In this document: positions 8,613-16,794 of the stretch, in pieces | Layout of the letters: every line of letters begins with the position of its first letter | How positions within the stretch are numbered: position 1 is the first letter of the stretch | Assembly (NCBI RefSeq): GCF_018642165.1 | Contig: NZ_JAHHZM010000001.1 | Span: 372,001-436,000, forward strand | DNA: 64,000 nt | Source: Echinicola shivajiensis | Lineage (GTDB): Bacteria > Bacteroidota > Bacteroidia > Cytophagales > Cyclobacteriaceae | Direction of reading: 5' to 3' | Notes under the pieces: model-generated | What the model saw: the letters and a program-made list of their open reading frames with translations, nothing else | What the model was told of the DNA's origin: nothing | The model's database searches: none | Translations under genes and position numbers: made by a program

Positions 8613-11600
8613 TTACAGCTGAATTTGTAGCCCTAATAAAAATACAGTAGGCTTAGGATATTCATGCCATTTCATCCCTTGTGAGAAAACGTTATTGCTG
8701 TCGTTTCCTCTAATTGGGGTGATTTCAGGATCACCAATCACTTCATCATCAACTATCAAGAAGAAGTTTTGGGTTGAAGCATACAATCTTAGGTTGCTCA
8801 AACGTAAACGGTCAATCAATCCTTTTTGGAAATTATAACCCACTACAAGGTTTCTACCACGGATAAATGAACCATTTTGAACCCAGTGAGAATCCACATT
8901 GGTAACATAACCAGCACGGGTATCCCTAACCTGAGCAATCATTGTATTTTGATTTTCTGGAGTCCAAGCATTCAATACTGTAGTATAACTGTTCGCTAGG
9001 GATTGACGGTCTTCACTAGAGTGAAGGTTCATATCCATAATGTCGTTTCCGTACATGTATTGCAGATCAAGTGTCAGATCAAAGTTTCCGAACCTTACAT
9101 TATTGATGAAAGATCCCCAACCATCAGGACTACCGTTACCGATAATCTTTCTATCCGCATCTGTAATCGCCTTATCACCATTTACATCTTCATACTTGAT
9201 ATCCCCAGGAAGAATGGTCAAACCATTTCTATAACTGGTATATTCAGCAGCTTCAGCAGCCTCATCTGTTCCCCAAACTCCTAGTCTGGTCAAGCCCCAA
9301 AAGGCTCCAGCAGGCTCACCTACTCTAATGATACTGGTTTCGTTGGTAATACCCGGACCACCTACACCAAATATATCAGCTGGAGTAGCCAATGAAAGCA
9401 CTTTATTTCTGTTGAAGGAAATATTGAAACTGGTACTCCAAGAGAAATTAGGCCTGTCAATATTGATGGTGTTAAGAGAAAGCTCAAGACCTTTGTTTTC
9501 CATAGAACCTACATTACGTCTGATGGTAGCATAACCACTGGTTTGTGGCACTGGAGCATCCAAAAGCATATCTGTAGTCTTTCTGTAGTACATATCTGCC
9601 TCGAATGAAATCCTGCCTTTGTAAAGTTCTATTTCCAAGCCTAAATCATATTGGCTGGTTTTCTCCCATTTCAAATCCGGGTTAGCCAAACGGTTGATTC
9701 CAGTTCCACCTACTCTTGAATCATTCAAGATTGCTGCATAACCTGATCCAAGTAGTGAAAGGGATGAATATGGAGGAATCTCCGAGTTACCTGTAAGACC
9801 GTAACTAGTTCTAAGTTTAAGATTAGAAATCACCTTATGATCTTTTAGGAATTCCTCATCTGATATTCTCCAAGCCAATGCTGCTGAAGGGAAGAATGCG
9901 TATTTGTTATTGTCACCAAACTTAGATGAACCATCCATTCTACCGGTAAAAGTGAATAGGTATTTGTTCATCAAGGTATAGTTGAATCTACCAAAGTAGG
10001 AATTCAAGGCTTCTCTTCTGGCATTTGAACCTACCCCAAGGTTATTACTACCTGCTCCGATATTATTGTAAGAGAAGAAATCGGTAGCAAAAGTACGGGC
10101 TTCCATATTCATGTTAAAATCATTCGATTCTTGCCATGATATCCCCAACATTCCTGTGAAAGAATGGATTTCAGAAAAAGTCTTTCTATAAGTCAGGTAG
10201 TTTTCAAAGGACCAGAAAGTTTCTCTTGAATTGGCTAGCCAAGCTCTACCCTGAGAACCAATTTGTATGGTTCTGCCTTCATACCTATCAGTTTCTCTTG
10301 TAATCACATTTGAGCCCAATACAGTTCTGAATTCCAAGTCCTTTGCTAAGTTGACATTTGCAAAGACACTTCCCAATAAGGTCTGGGTATTCAATATATA
10401 TTTTCTCTCCATCAAATTGTGAACAGAACTCATTGTTCCCTCTGCATATGGATAGTCCCTGTTGTCTGCATAGGTTCCATCTTCATAGTACACTGGCAAG
10501 AAAGGGAAATCTTCCACCATTCTTCTCGGAACCTGATCACTATAGTCTACATTGTTTTCAGATTGATAGTTATAGCTAATGGACGTACCTACAGTCAACC
10601 AGTCCTTTACTTTTGTGTCTACAGTCAACCTACCGGAATACCTGGTCAAGAAGGAATTAATATAAAGTCCTTCATCATTTCTATAGCCCAAAGAAAGAGA
10701 GTAGGTTGTACGATCACTCCCACCACTAAAGTTTAATTGATGGTTTTGTGAAAGTTTGCTTTGAGTAGATTCTTTGATCCAATCAGTATCGTAATAAGGA
10801 TTACCGTTACTGTCAAAAATCCTTGGATCAGTTCTTTTCAATGCAGGATTAAGATAAGCCCATTTTCCTGCAGCCCAACCTTCTGGATCAAATTTCGCCA
10901 TATTTTCCCAGGCAAGTTGTTCAACTTCCATATACTGTTGGGTGTTCAGGACATCTGGTTTATTTGGACCATAAGTGTTGGTGCTAAACTCAGCATTATA
11001 GGTGATTTTACCTTCACCGGACTTGCCTTTTTTAGTAGTGATCAAAATCACACCATTCGCACCTCTAGCTCCATAAATCGCAGTAGATGAAGCGTCTTTA
11101 AGCACTTCCACTGAGACAATGTCACTTGGGTTAATATAATCAATGGCATTACTTCTTTGGTCCTGATTCCCTACAGGCAATTGAACCCCGTCAACCACAA
11201 ATAATGGATTGTTTGAAGAGTTGATTGAACTAAAACCACGTACACGAATATTGGTCTTTCCTCCTGGACGACCAGAGTTCACGTTAACCTGAACACCTGG
11301 AATTCTACCTGCAATTGCTTGGTTAATGGAAGTGGCTGGTCTTTCCAATAGCTCTTCACCAGAAACTGAACCAACTGAACCTGTCAAATCTGATCTTTTC
11401 TGGGTACCATACCCTACTACTACCACTTCATCCAAATCAGATAGGTTTTCCTTCAGGACAACACTCACTGCTCTCCTATTCCCAACTTCTACAACCTGGT
11501 CTTCATATCCAATAAAGGAAAATATCAATACTCCACCCTCAGGGACGTCAAGAGTGAAATTTCCATCTATATCAGTTACTGTTCCAACCGTTGTCCCTTG

Positions 11601-12068
11601 AATCACTACGGTTACACCAGGAAGTGGCTCTCCCTTTTGATCTGTAACAGTTCCTGAAACCTCAGCAAGAATATTTTGCTTGGTCACTAATTTTTTTGAA
11701 CCATTATCATCCTTAAGAACATCTATACTATTATTGACCTGTCTAAATCTCAGATCTGATTGTTCAGAAACCTGAATCAAAAGACTCTCTACTGACCCTG
11801 AGTTTTGGTCGAGAACAACAAGGCTATTGGTATCAATTTCTTTGCTATCATATAAAAAGTTATATGATGTTTGACTTTCAATGGCCGAAAAAAACTGATC
11901 GAGTGTAACCGATTCTTTATCAATTTTTACCCAAACCTTATCGATAGGTTTGTACTGGCCATTAACACTAGTTGCAGAAACCAGGTTAATCACCAATAGT
12001 TGGATGATAAATATATACAAGAAGTACCTTGACAACATATATATTGTCTTTTGTAAGTTTAATTTCAT
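8613..12068 (-). CDS. susC: SusC/RagA-family TonB-dependent transporter with STN domain
   Basis: 1151 residues. Order: signal segment (about 12-35), secretin/TonB short N-terminal (STN) domain about 44-118, carboxypeptidase-regulatory-like domain about 136-210, the SusC signature VVVGYGTQKRSDLTGSVGSV near 216, plug domain about 225-345, then a long beta-barrel. The STN domain is the module that contacts a FecR-type anti-sigma factor, and fecR and an ECF sigma gene lie directly upstream on the same strand. The protein therefore probably both imports the ligand and reports it to the sigma switch. A SusD partner follows. Length and domains are complete, with no frameshift seen. Confidence 0.96.
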   Translation of the reverse strand: MKLNLQKTIYMLSRYFLYIFIIQLLVINLVSATSVNGQYKPIDKVWVKIDKESVTLDQFFSAIESQTSYNFLYDSKEIDTNSLVVLDQNSGSVESLLIQVSEQSDLRFRQVNNSIDVLKDDNGSKKLVTKQNILAEVSGTVTDQKGEPLPGVTVVIQGTTVGTVTDIDGNFTLDVPEGGVLIFSFIGYEDQVVEVGNRRAVSVVLKENLSDLDEVVVVGYGTQKRSDLTGSVGSVSGEELLERPATSINQAIAGRIPGVQVNVNSGRPGGKTNIRVRGFSSINSSNNPLFVVDGVQLPVGNQDQRSNAIDYINPSDIVSVEVLKDASSTAIYGARGANGVILITTKKGKSGEGKITYNAEFSTNTYGPNKPDVLNTQQYMEVEQLAWENMAKFDPEGWAAGKWAYLNPALKRTDPRIFDSNGNPYYDTDWIKESTQSKLSQNHQLNFSGGSDRTTYSLSLGYRNDEGLYINSFLTRYSGRLTVDTKVKDWLTVGTSISYNYQSENNVDYSDQVPRRMVEDFPFLPVYYEDGTYADNRDYPYAEGTMSSVHNLMERKYILNTQTLLGSVFANVNLAKDLEFRTVLGSNVITRETDRYEGRTIQIGSQGRAWLANSRETFWSFENYLTYRKTFSEIHSFTGMLGISWQESNDFNMNMEARTFATDFFSYNNIGAGSNNLGVGSNARREALNSYFGRFNYTLMNKYLFTFTGRMDGSSKFGDNNKYAFFPSAALAWRISDEEFLKDHKVISNLKLRTSYGLTGNSEIPPYSSLSLLGSGYAAILNDSRVGGTGINRLANPDLKWEKTSQYDLGLEIELYKGRISFEADMYYRKTTDMLLDAPVPQTSGYATIRRNVGSMENKGLELSLNTINIDRPNFSWSTSFNISFNRNKVLSLATPADIFGVGGPGITNETSIIRVGEPAGAFWGLTRLGVWGTDEAAEAAEYTSYRNGLTILPGDIKYEDVNGDKAITDADRKIIGNGSPDGWGSFINNVRFGNFDLTLDLQYMYGNDIMDMNLHSSEDRQSLANSYTTVLNAWTPENQNTMIAQVRDTRAGYVTNVDSHWVQNGSFIRGRNLVVGYNFQKGLIDRLRLSNLRLYASTQNFFLIVDDEVIGDPEITPIRGNDSNNVFSQGMKWHEYPKPTVFLLGLQIQL

Positions 12069-12164
12069 ATTTTTGGAGGGTTTATTGAAATTTTCATTAA
12101 ACTAGGTCTTAAGGGGCATCCTATTCCCCAATAGATTTATACACCCTTCAGACCGCTAACAAGC

Positions 12165-12194
12165 GCCAACTGATATAATCAGTTGGCTTTTTTT
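12165..12194 (+). terminator. perfect hairpin plus T-run between fecR and susC, oriented rightward
   Basis: GCCAACTGAT (12165-12174) and ATCAGTTGGC (12178-12187) form a 10-bp stem with an ATA loop, followed on the + strand by seven T (12188-12194). As a canonical intrinsic terminator it reads rightward, yet both neighbours are leftward genes. In the leftward direction the T-run lies on the wrong side and would precede the stem as A's. It may block antisense transcription from within susC or work as a weak bidirectional end for fecR. Confidence 0.7.
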
Positions 12195-12226
12195 AAGAGT
12201 CATTGAAATAGATCATATTTTCATGG

Positions 12227-13264
12227 TTAAAATTTTAATACTACGTTCCTATTATTCAGTTGATATGTAAAGTCCTCTATATTGGACATACTCTTTAAGA
12301 CATTTTCAAGTGTCTGATTTTCAAACTTTCCCTTGAATTGCCAATCCTGTCCCGGGCCTCCTACAATTTCAAACTCAACTCCATACCATTTTTGGAGTTT
12401 CCTGATTACTTGATGAAAAGATGAATTATTGAAAATCAACTTTCCCGACTTCCAACCCAACTCTGTATCATGATCAAAACTTCTGATTTTGGCCTGATGA
12501 GAATCTTTTTTATAATCTAGCGCAAATCCAGGCCTCAAGAAATAAGCAAGACTGTCATTTTGAGGTTGAACTGACACTTTTCCTGTAACCAATGCCACTT
12601 TTACTTTTCCTGGAATATTATTATTGATATTAAAAGAAGTCCCCAAAGCAGTGGTCAAAAGATCATCGGATAATACCTGAAATGGTTTTTCGGCATTTTC
12701 TGATACTTCAAAAAAGCCTTCTCCTTTTAATTCAACCAATCTTACCGTAGAATCAAAACTTTCAGGATATCTCAAACTACTTCCTGAATTTAACCAAACA
12801 ATAGTTTGATCAGGAAGCTTAAAACTTAATTTCTCTCCTTCATTTATGGATTTTGTTAGCCACTTAGTAGTTTCCTTAACTTTATCATCAGAGTTATGCG
12901 CATTGAACATTTCAAAAAGAAAAGCAAATAAAACCCCCAAGACTAAGACAGCAGCAATTTTTGCAAATTGCCATTTATGAAACCAACTATGTTCAGAACT
13001 TGAAGTCTTTCTCGAAAACTCTATAATATCCGACCTTTCATTTTCCCTAAGCAAATTGGCAAAAACCTCTTCCCTTAGCTCCCCTGATGGAAGTTTAGAA
13101 GGAAATTGAAGCCCCAAAATCAATTCCCTGGCAAGCATTACGTCCTTTATCCTATCAGGATTGGCATCCATCCACTTTCTCCAAAAAACATCAAGGTCTC
13201 GATTGGGATATTTTACCCATTTGATAAATTCTAAATCTTCTAAAAGCTCAGATGCTTTGCTCAT
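12227..13264 (-). CDS. FecR-family anti-sigma factor
   Basis: 345 residues. A cytoplasmic N-terminus of about 95 residues precedes one membrane segment (about 99-120, FAKIAAVLVLGVLFAFLFEMF region). A periplasmic FecR domain follows (LPDQTIVWLNSGSSLRYPESF, VRLVELKGEGFFEVSENAEK, FNINNNIPGKVKVALVTGKV), with a C-terminal DUF4974-type segment (FNNSSFHQVIRKLQKWYGVEFE). It holds the ECF sigma factor encoded 128 bases upstream and releases it when the STN-containing SusC signals. The next gene downstream, after a 158-base gap, is that SusC. Confidence 0.93.
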   Translation of the reverse strand: MSKASELLEDLEFIKWVKYPNRDLDVFWRKWMDANPDRIKDVMLARELILGLQFPSKLPSGELREEVFANLLRENERSDIIEFSRKTSSSEHSWFHKWQFAKIAAVLVLGVLFAFLFEMFNAHNSDDKVKETTKWLTKSINEGEKLSFKLPDQTIVWLNSGSSLRYPESFDSTVRLVELKGEGFFEVSENAEKPFQVLSDDLLTTALGTSFNINNNIPGKVKVALVTGKVSVQPQNDSLAYFLRPGFALDYKKDSHQAKIRSFDHDTELGWKSGKLIFNNSSFHQVIRKLQKWYGVEFEIVGGPGQDWQFKGKFENQTLENVLKSMSNIEDFTYQLNNRNVVLKF

Positions 13265-13392
13265 TATTATTCCAATTTTCTCTATTAAGTAAAGGAAAAA
13301 ACAAGCAAAACAACGCCAAAAAAAATTACTTTTTTTTCAACTATTCAAAACCAACATTCTACACAAACCCATAAAAACAAAATAAACCGTAA

Positions 13393-14040
13393 TTAAAACG
13401 GGATATTTATCAAAAAAAATACTGGAATAAAACCTGCAAAATCTCTAAGACATTTCAATGCTTTATAAATTAGGTCCCTTGCAGATTTTGAATCACATAA
13501 TTCCATGAGTTCAGCAACCTGCTGGTAGGACATCCCTTCGTAAAAAACGTAATATATTGCCTCTCGCTTTCTTGGGCTAAGTTTTCCGATTGCATCATTT
13601 ATCAATCGGGTCTTTTCTAAATCTATTTGCTTATTAATAATCGTCTGTTCGTGGGAAAAAGTAATTGAGAAACTATCCTGAATGGCCAAATCTTCCCTTT
13701 GGCTTTCCCATGCCTTAAATTCCTTATATATTTTTCTTTTAAGGCATTTAAAAAGATAAAACTTAATGCAATCAGTATTGCCTAAGCCATTGCAATTCTT
13801 TTTCAAATCAAAAAACACATCTTGAATAGCATCCTTTACTAAATCCTCATTGTCTTTTATTCTGATGCCGTAACTGAACAAACTATTGAAATATTTTTTG
13901 TAAATACTCAAAAATGCAGCGTTGCTTCCATTTTTAAATGCCTGCCATAACTCAAAGTCGCTTGGATATGACATCAAAACATCGTTAGAAGAAACATTTT
14001 TCCCCTGAACTGGAACAGCATTAGTTTGTTGGTTTTTCAT
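13393..14040 (-). CDS. ECF-type RNA polymerase sigma factor (FecI-like)
   Basis: 215 residues. Region 2 spans about 40-110 (AFLSIYKKYFNSLFSYGIRI, DLVKDAIQDVFFDL). Region 4 spans about 150-205 (KLSPRKREAIYYVFYEGMSYQQVAELM), the helix-turn-helix that reads the -35 box. It belongs to the Bacteroidota sigma-70 group paired with FecR and SusC. The N-terminal 25 residues before SYPSDFELW are poorly conserved, so a later start is possible. An 11-bp inverted repeat lies 23-52 bases upstream and could be part of its control. Confidence 0.92.
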   Translation of the reverse strand: MKNQQTNAVPVQGKNVSSNDVLMSYPSDFELWQAFKNGSNAAFLSIYKKYFNSLFSYGIRIKDNEDLVKDAIQDVFFDLKKNCNGLGNTDCIKFYLFKCLKRKIYKEFKAWESQREDLAIQDSFSITFSHEQTIINKQIDLEKTRLINDAIGKLSPRKREAIYYVFYEGMSYQQVAELMELCDSKSARDLIYKALKCLRDFAGFIPVFFLINIPF

Positions 14041-14062
14041 TAGGGTATGGGTCTATTGTTAA

Positions 14063-14092
14063 TTAAATAAAAGAATATTTCCTTTTATTTAA
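14063..14092. promoter_or_regulatory. 11-bp inverted repeat upstream of the sigma gene
   Basis: TTAAATAAAAG (14063-14073) is exactly complementary to CTTTTATTTAA (14082-14092), with an 8-base spacer, 23-52 bases before the sigma factor start. It could be an operator or a leader hairpin. The AT-only arms make chance plausible. Confidence 0.3.
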
Positions 14093-14335
14093 AACTCTAT
14101 CCCATTAAATAAAGGCTACTTTTACCCAAACAATTACAACATACTCAGCTAAAACCATTTAGACCATACTCAAACAAAAAAATACGAAGCTTTCAAAAGT
14201 TCAATCCAGACGAATAAAACACGCAATAATCATATTAAAGCACACTATAATCCTACAAAGAAACAATCTCAATTAGTTCGTTTTTCAGTTAACTTAACCA
14301 TAATATTCTTTGAGAAATTTTAAAAAATTTGGCAT

Positions 14336-14364
14336 AAAAAAAACTATGAAATAGTATTCCATAG
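14336..14364 (-). terminator. intrinsic terminator of the tRNA-like RNA
   Basis: On the minus strand CTATGGAA pairs with TTTCATAG (8 pairs, one G-U, TACTA loop), directly followed by eight T. It lies 36 bases after the 3' end of the tRNA-like RNA and over 250 bases before the next leftward gene start at 14040, so it belongs to that RNA. Confidence 0.8.
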
Positions 14365-14400
14365 CTTTAGTCAATTAACAATAAACCCAAAATAACCTGC

Positions 14401-14523
14401 TGTAGGAGAAGGACTCGAACCTCCACGGAGTAGTTAGGCAAAACACGAGCTCGATATTTGCTTTATTCCAGATTCTCCACCCTCGAGACAGGAGGGCTTG
14501 TCTGCCAATTTCAACATCCTACA
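14401..14523 (-). tRNA. tRNA-like RNA: class II body, anticodon GUC, 55-nt variable region
   Basis: Read on the minus strand, 123 nt fold as a tRNA. The 7-bp acceptor is TGTAGGA/TCCTACA. The D-arm TTG/CAA has loop AAATTGGCAGA with A14, G18G19 and A21, which looks like tRNA-Leu. The anticodon stem is CCCTC/GAGGG with loop CTGTCTC (anticodon GTC at 14487-14489). The T-arm is GGAGG/CCTTC with loop TTCGAGT. Between anticodon stem and T-arm lie 55 nt (14425-14479) starting TGGAG and ending CTCCGT, which can pair as a variable arm with an inner GCAAA/TTTGC stem. The longest ordinary bacterial variable arms are roughly half this. Oddities: a long arm with an Asp anticodon, U at position 37, no encoded CCA (G73 then CAGG). 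It has its own promoter and terminator. It may be a divergent tRNA or a tRNA-derived regulatory RNA. Confidence 0.75.
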
Positions 14524-14561
14524 GTATAGACGAAAAGACCTTTTATCTCTTCCTTATGATA

Positions 14562-14592
14562 CAAAGTTAATGTAACCCTCGTTATAATCAAA
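14562..14592 (-). promoter_or_regulatory. consensus Bacteroidota promoter for the tRNA-like RNA
   Basis: The minus strand shows TTTG (14592-14589), a 19-base spacer, and TAACTTTG (14569-14562). This is an exact match to the -33 TTTG / -7 TAnnTTTG consensus of Bacteroidota primary sigma factors at the preferred spacing. Transcription would begin near 14556, about 33 bases before the tRNA-like 5' end. Confidence 0.75.
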
Positions 14593-14720
14593 TTATTTCA
14601 ATAAATAAATTAAAAAATTACACATAAATTAACAAAATAGCTTTTTCAATACAAAAACAATAATTTAAGACATAAGTTAGACTTTCTGATTGATAAAATT
14701 TTAATCGTCCAATCTTAAGC

Positions 14721-14746
14721 AAAAAAAAGGCCGTTTTCACGGCCTT
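14721..14746 (-). terminator. intrinsic terminator of the arginine decarboxylase gene
   Basis: On the minus strand GGCCGT-GAAA-ACGGCC is followed by eight T, starting a few bases after the stop codon at 14751. A canonical terminator that separates the decarboxylase gene from the tRNA-like RNA. Confidence 0.9.
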
Positions 14747-14750
14747 AGTG

Positions 14751-16142
14751 CTATTGATAGCCCAGAGTCTTCATCATGTTATCAGTCGTTTGTTCTTCCG
14801 CAAAAAGTTTATGTGTTATAGTCCCATCCTTATTTCGATCAATAAGGACATGCTTTGGAGCTGGAATCAAACAGTGTTGTATACCGCCATAACCACCAAG
14901 TGATTCTTGGTAAGCACCTGTATGAAAGAAACCAATATACTGAGGTTTTTTATCGACTTTTTTAGGCAAATAAATATTATACTGGTGAGCTTCTGAATTA
15001 TAATAATCCATACTATCGCAAGTCAATCCTCCAAGGTTGATATTATGGTATTCTTCATTCCAGTTATTCACCGCCAGCATGATATATTTCTGGTTTAGCC
15101 CCCAACTATCCGGTAGCTGGGTAATAAATGAACCATCAATCATATACCAAAGCTCTTTATCATTTTGAAGTTTCTCTTCTAAAACAGAATATAAAACCGC
15201 TCCGCTCTCCCCTACTGTATAGCTACCGAACTCTGTAAATATATTTGGCTCAACGGTATTATTTTTTGCACACATCCACTTGATGTTTTTAATGATCTGA
15301 TCAGCCATATACTGGTAATCATAATCAAAAAACACGTTTGTTTTGATGGGCCATCCTCCACCAATATCCATAGTATCCAATTCTGGGCAAATCGCTTTAA
15401 GATCCACATATTTCTGGATAAACCTTGTCAACTCAGACCAATAATAGGCTGTATCCCTGATCCCTGAATTGATAAAGAAATGGAGCATTTTCAAGCTCAC
15501 ATTAGGATTATCTTTAATTTTCTTTTCATAAAGATCAATGATATCCTTATACCTTACTCCAAGTCTGGATGTGTAAAAGCCAAACTTAGGCTCCTCATCA
15601 GCTGCAATTCTTATCCCTACCTTAAATGGAACTTTTACATGCTCCAAGTAATAATCAATTTCAGAAAGATTATCCAATACCGGAATACAATTCACAAATC
15701 CATCATTCAGCAATCCAGCTATATACTCCTTATAAAGCTCCCTTTTGAAACCATTACAAACTATATAGGTTTCCTTGGTTATTTTACCTCTCTCGTATAG
15801 ATTCCTCACCAATGGTATATCAAAAGTTGAAGAAGTTTCAATATGAATATCATTTTTAAGGGCTTCATCCAAAACAAAGCTGAAATGAGAAGACTTGGTA
15901 CAATAACAATAAGTATACTTTCCATGATAATCATGGGCCTGCATGGCATTGCTAAAGTAAGTTTTAGCATTTTGAATACTCTCACTGATCTTGGGAAGAT
16001 AGGTCAATTTCAAAGGGGTCCCATATGTTTCTATTATATCCATGAGATCCACACCATTGAATAAAAGTTGATTTTCCTCTACCTTAAATTCTTTGGTAGG
16101 GAAATCAAACGTCTGCTGAATTAAATCAATGTATTTGTTCAT
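14751..16142 (-). CDS. speA: arginine decarboxylase (fold III PLP enzyme)
   Basis: 463 residues. TYCYCTKSSHFSFVLDEAL holds the PLP lysine (Lys83). FFINSGIRD, DTMDIGGGWPI, TEFGSYTVGESGA (phosphate-binding Gly-rich loop region) and the C-terminal FFHTGAYQESLGGYGG follow the alanine-racemase-fold decarboxylase layout. The protein is much shorter than enterobacterial SpeA (about 650) but matches the compact form usual in Bacteroidota. It would convert arginine to agmatine for polyamine synthesis. No agmatine-using gene is adjacent; an arginase gene lies 8 kb away. A terminator follows. The distinction from a diaminopimelate/ornithine-type decarboxylase rests on overall resemblance, so the symbol is tentative. 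Confidence 0.8.
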   Translation of the reverse strand: MNKYIDLIQQTFDFPTKEFKVEENQLLFNGVDLMDIIETYGTPLKLTYLPKISESIQNAKTYFSNAMQAHDYHGKYTYCYCTKSSHFSFVLDEALKNDIHIETSSTFDIPLVRNLYERGKITKETYIVCNGFKRELYKEYIAGLLNDGFVNCIPVLDNLSEIDYYLEHVKVPFKVGIRIAADEEPKFGFYTSRLGVRYKDIIDLYEKKIKDNPNVSLKMLHFFINSGIRDTAYYWSELTRFIQKYVDLKAICPELDTMDIGGGWPIKTNVFFDYDYQYMADQIIKNIKWMCAKNNTVEPNIFTEFGSYTVGESGAVLYSVLEEKLQNDKELWYMIDGSFITQLPDSWGLNQKYIMLAVNNWNEEYHNINLGGLTCDSMDYYNSEAHQYNIYLPKKVDKKPQYIGFFHTGAYQESLGGYGGIQHCLIPAPKHVLIDRNKDGTITHKLFAEEQTTDNMMKTLGYQ

Positions 16143-16794
16143 TGAGCATTAATATAGTTAATGACATATAGACTCGAAAATTGCATTAATAATAATTCAA
16201 ATCAAATCGATTTTTTTTAAAGGACTGAAATATAGCCACTAAAACTACACCTATGAATATTTTCACAACCACTTATATTCATAAGCCTCTGATTCACAAA
16301 GAACCAAACGCCTATAAAAGTAGCCACAATTTGAAAAACCCTACCACAACCTGATCTTAAATTCCCCAAAATGGGGAGGAGAAGCACACAAAACCACATC
16401 GACAGGCTTAAATATTTCAGCTCCAGAATAATACAATTATTTTACAAAATAGCACCATTAACCCCCAATATCATTAGTAAGTGAAATTATGGAACCATAA
16501 TTGTAAAATTAGACAGAAAACTCAAACTACTCATGATAGAAAAACTTTACAAAACTTAATTTACATTGATTTTTTCATTGATCTACCCCTACCAAAGGCC
16601 CAAAACGGGCAAAATAACCAATATGTACAGAAGAAATGGGATAAAGTGTAGAGAGATTCCACACTTTTTAACCTATCACATGATGATTTCCATCTAAATA
16701 CGTGAAAAACAACAGTTGGAATCAATATTGTATCAGAATCACTACTGAAACAAACAGACATTCATTTAACATTGACAAGACCATTCATTACATT
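16143..16794. other. 652-base gene-free divergent region
   Basis: AT-rich spacer between the leftward decarboxylase and the rightward efflux operon. Reading frames here are short and without family resemblance. The one structured element is AAAGTGT (16643-16649) with its complement ACACTTT (16661-16667) followed by a short T-run; it could be an operator or a weak terminator. No consensus TAnnTTTG promoter is apparent for the efflux operon. Confidence 0.5.

Noticed and set aside
14401-14523. tRNA-Sec, tmRNA end, or ordinary tRNA-Ser/Leu
   Set aside because: The anticodon loop is CTGTCTC, not one with UCA or a Ser/Leu anticodon; the acceptor is 7 bp; no tmRNA tag frame or GGGG start is nearby.
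16643-16667. Operator of the RND efflux operon
   Set aside because: AAAGTGT/ACACTTT is short, no regulator gene is adjacent and a T-run makes a weak hairpin terminator as likely; kept only as a note in the spacer entry.
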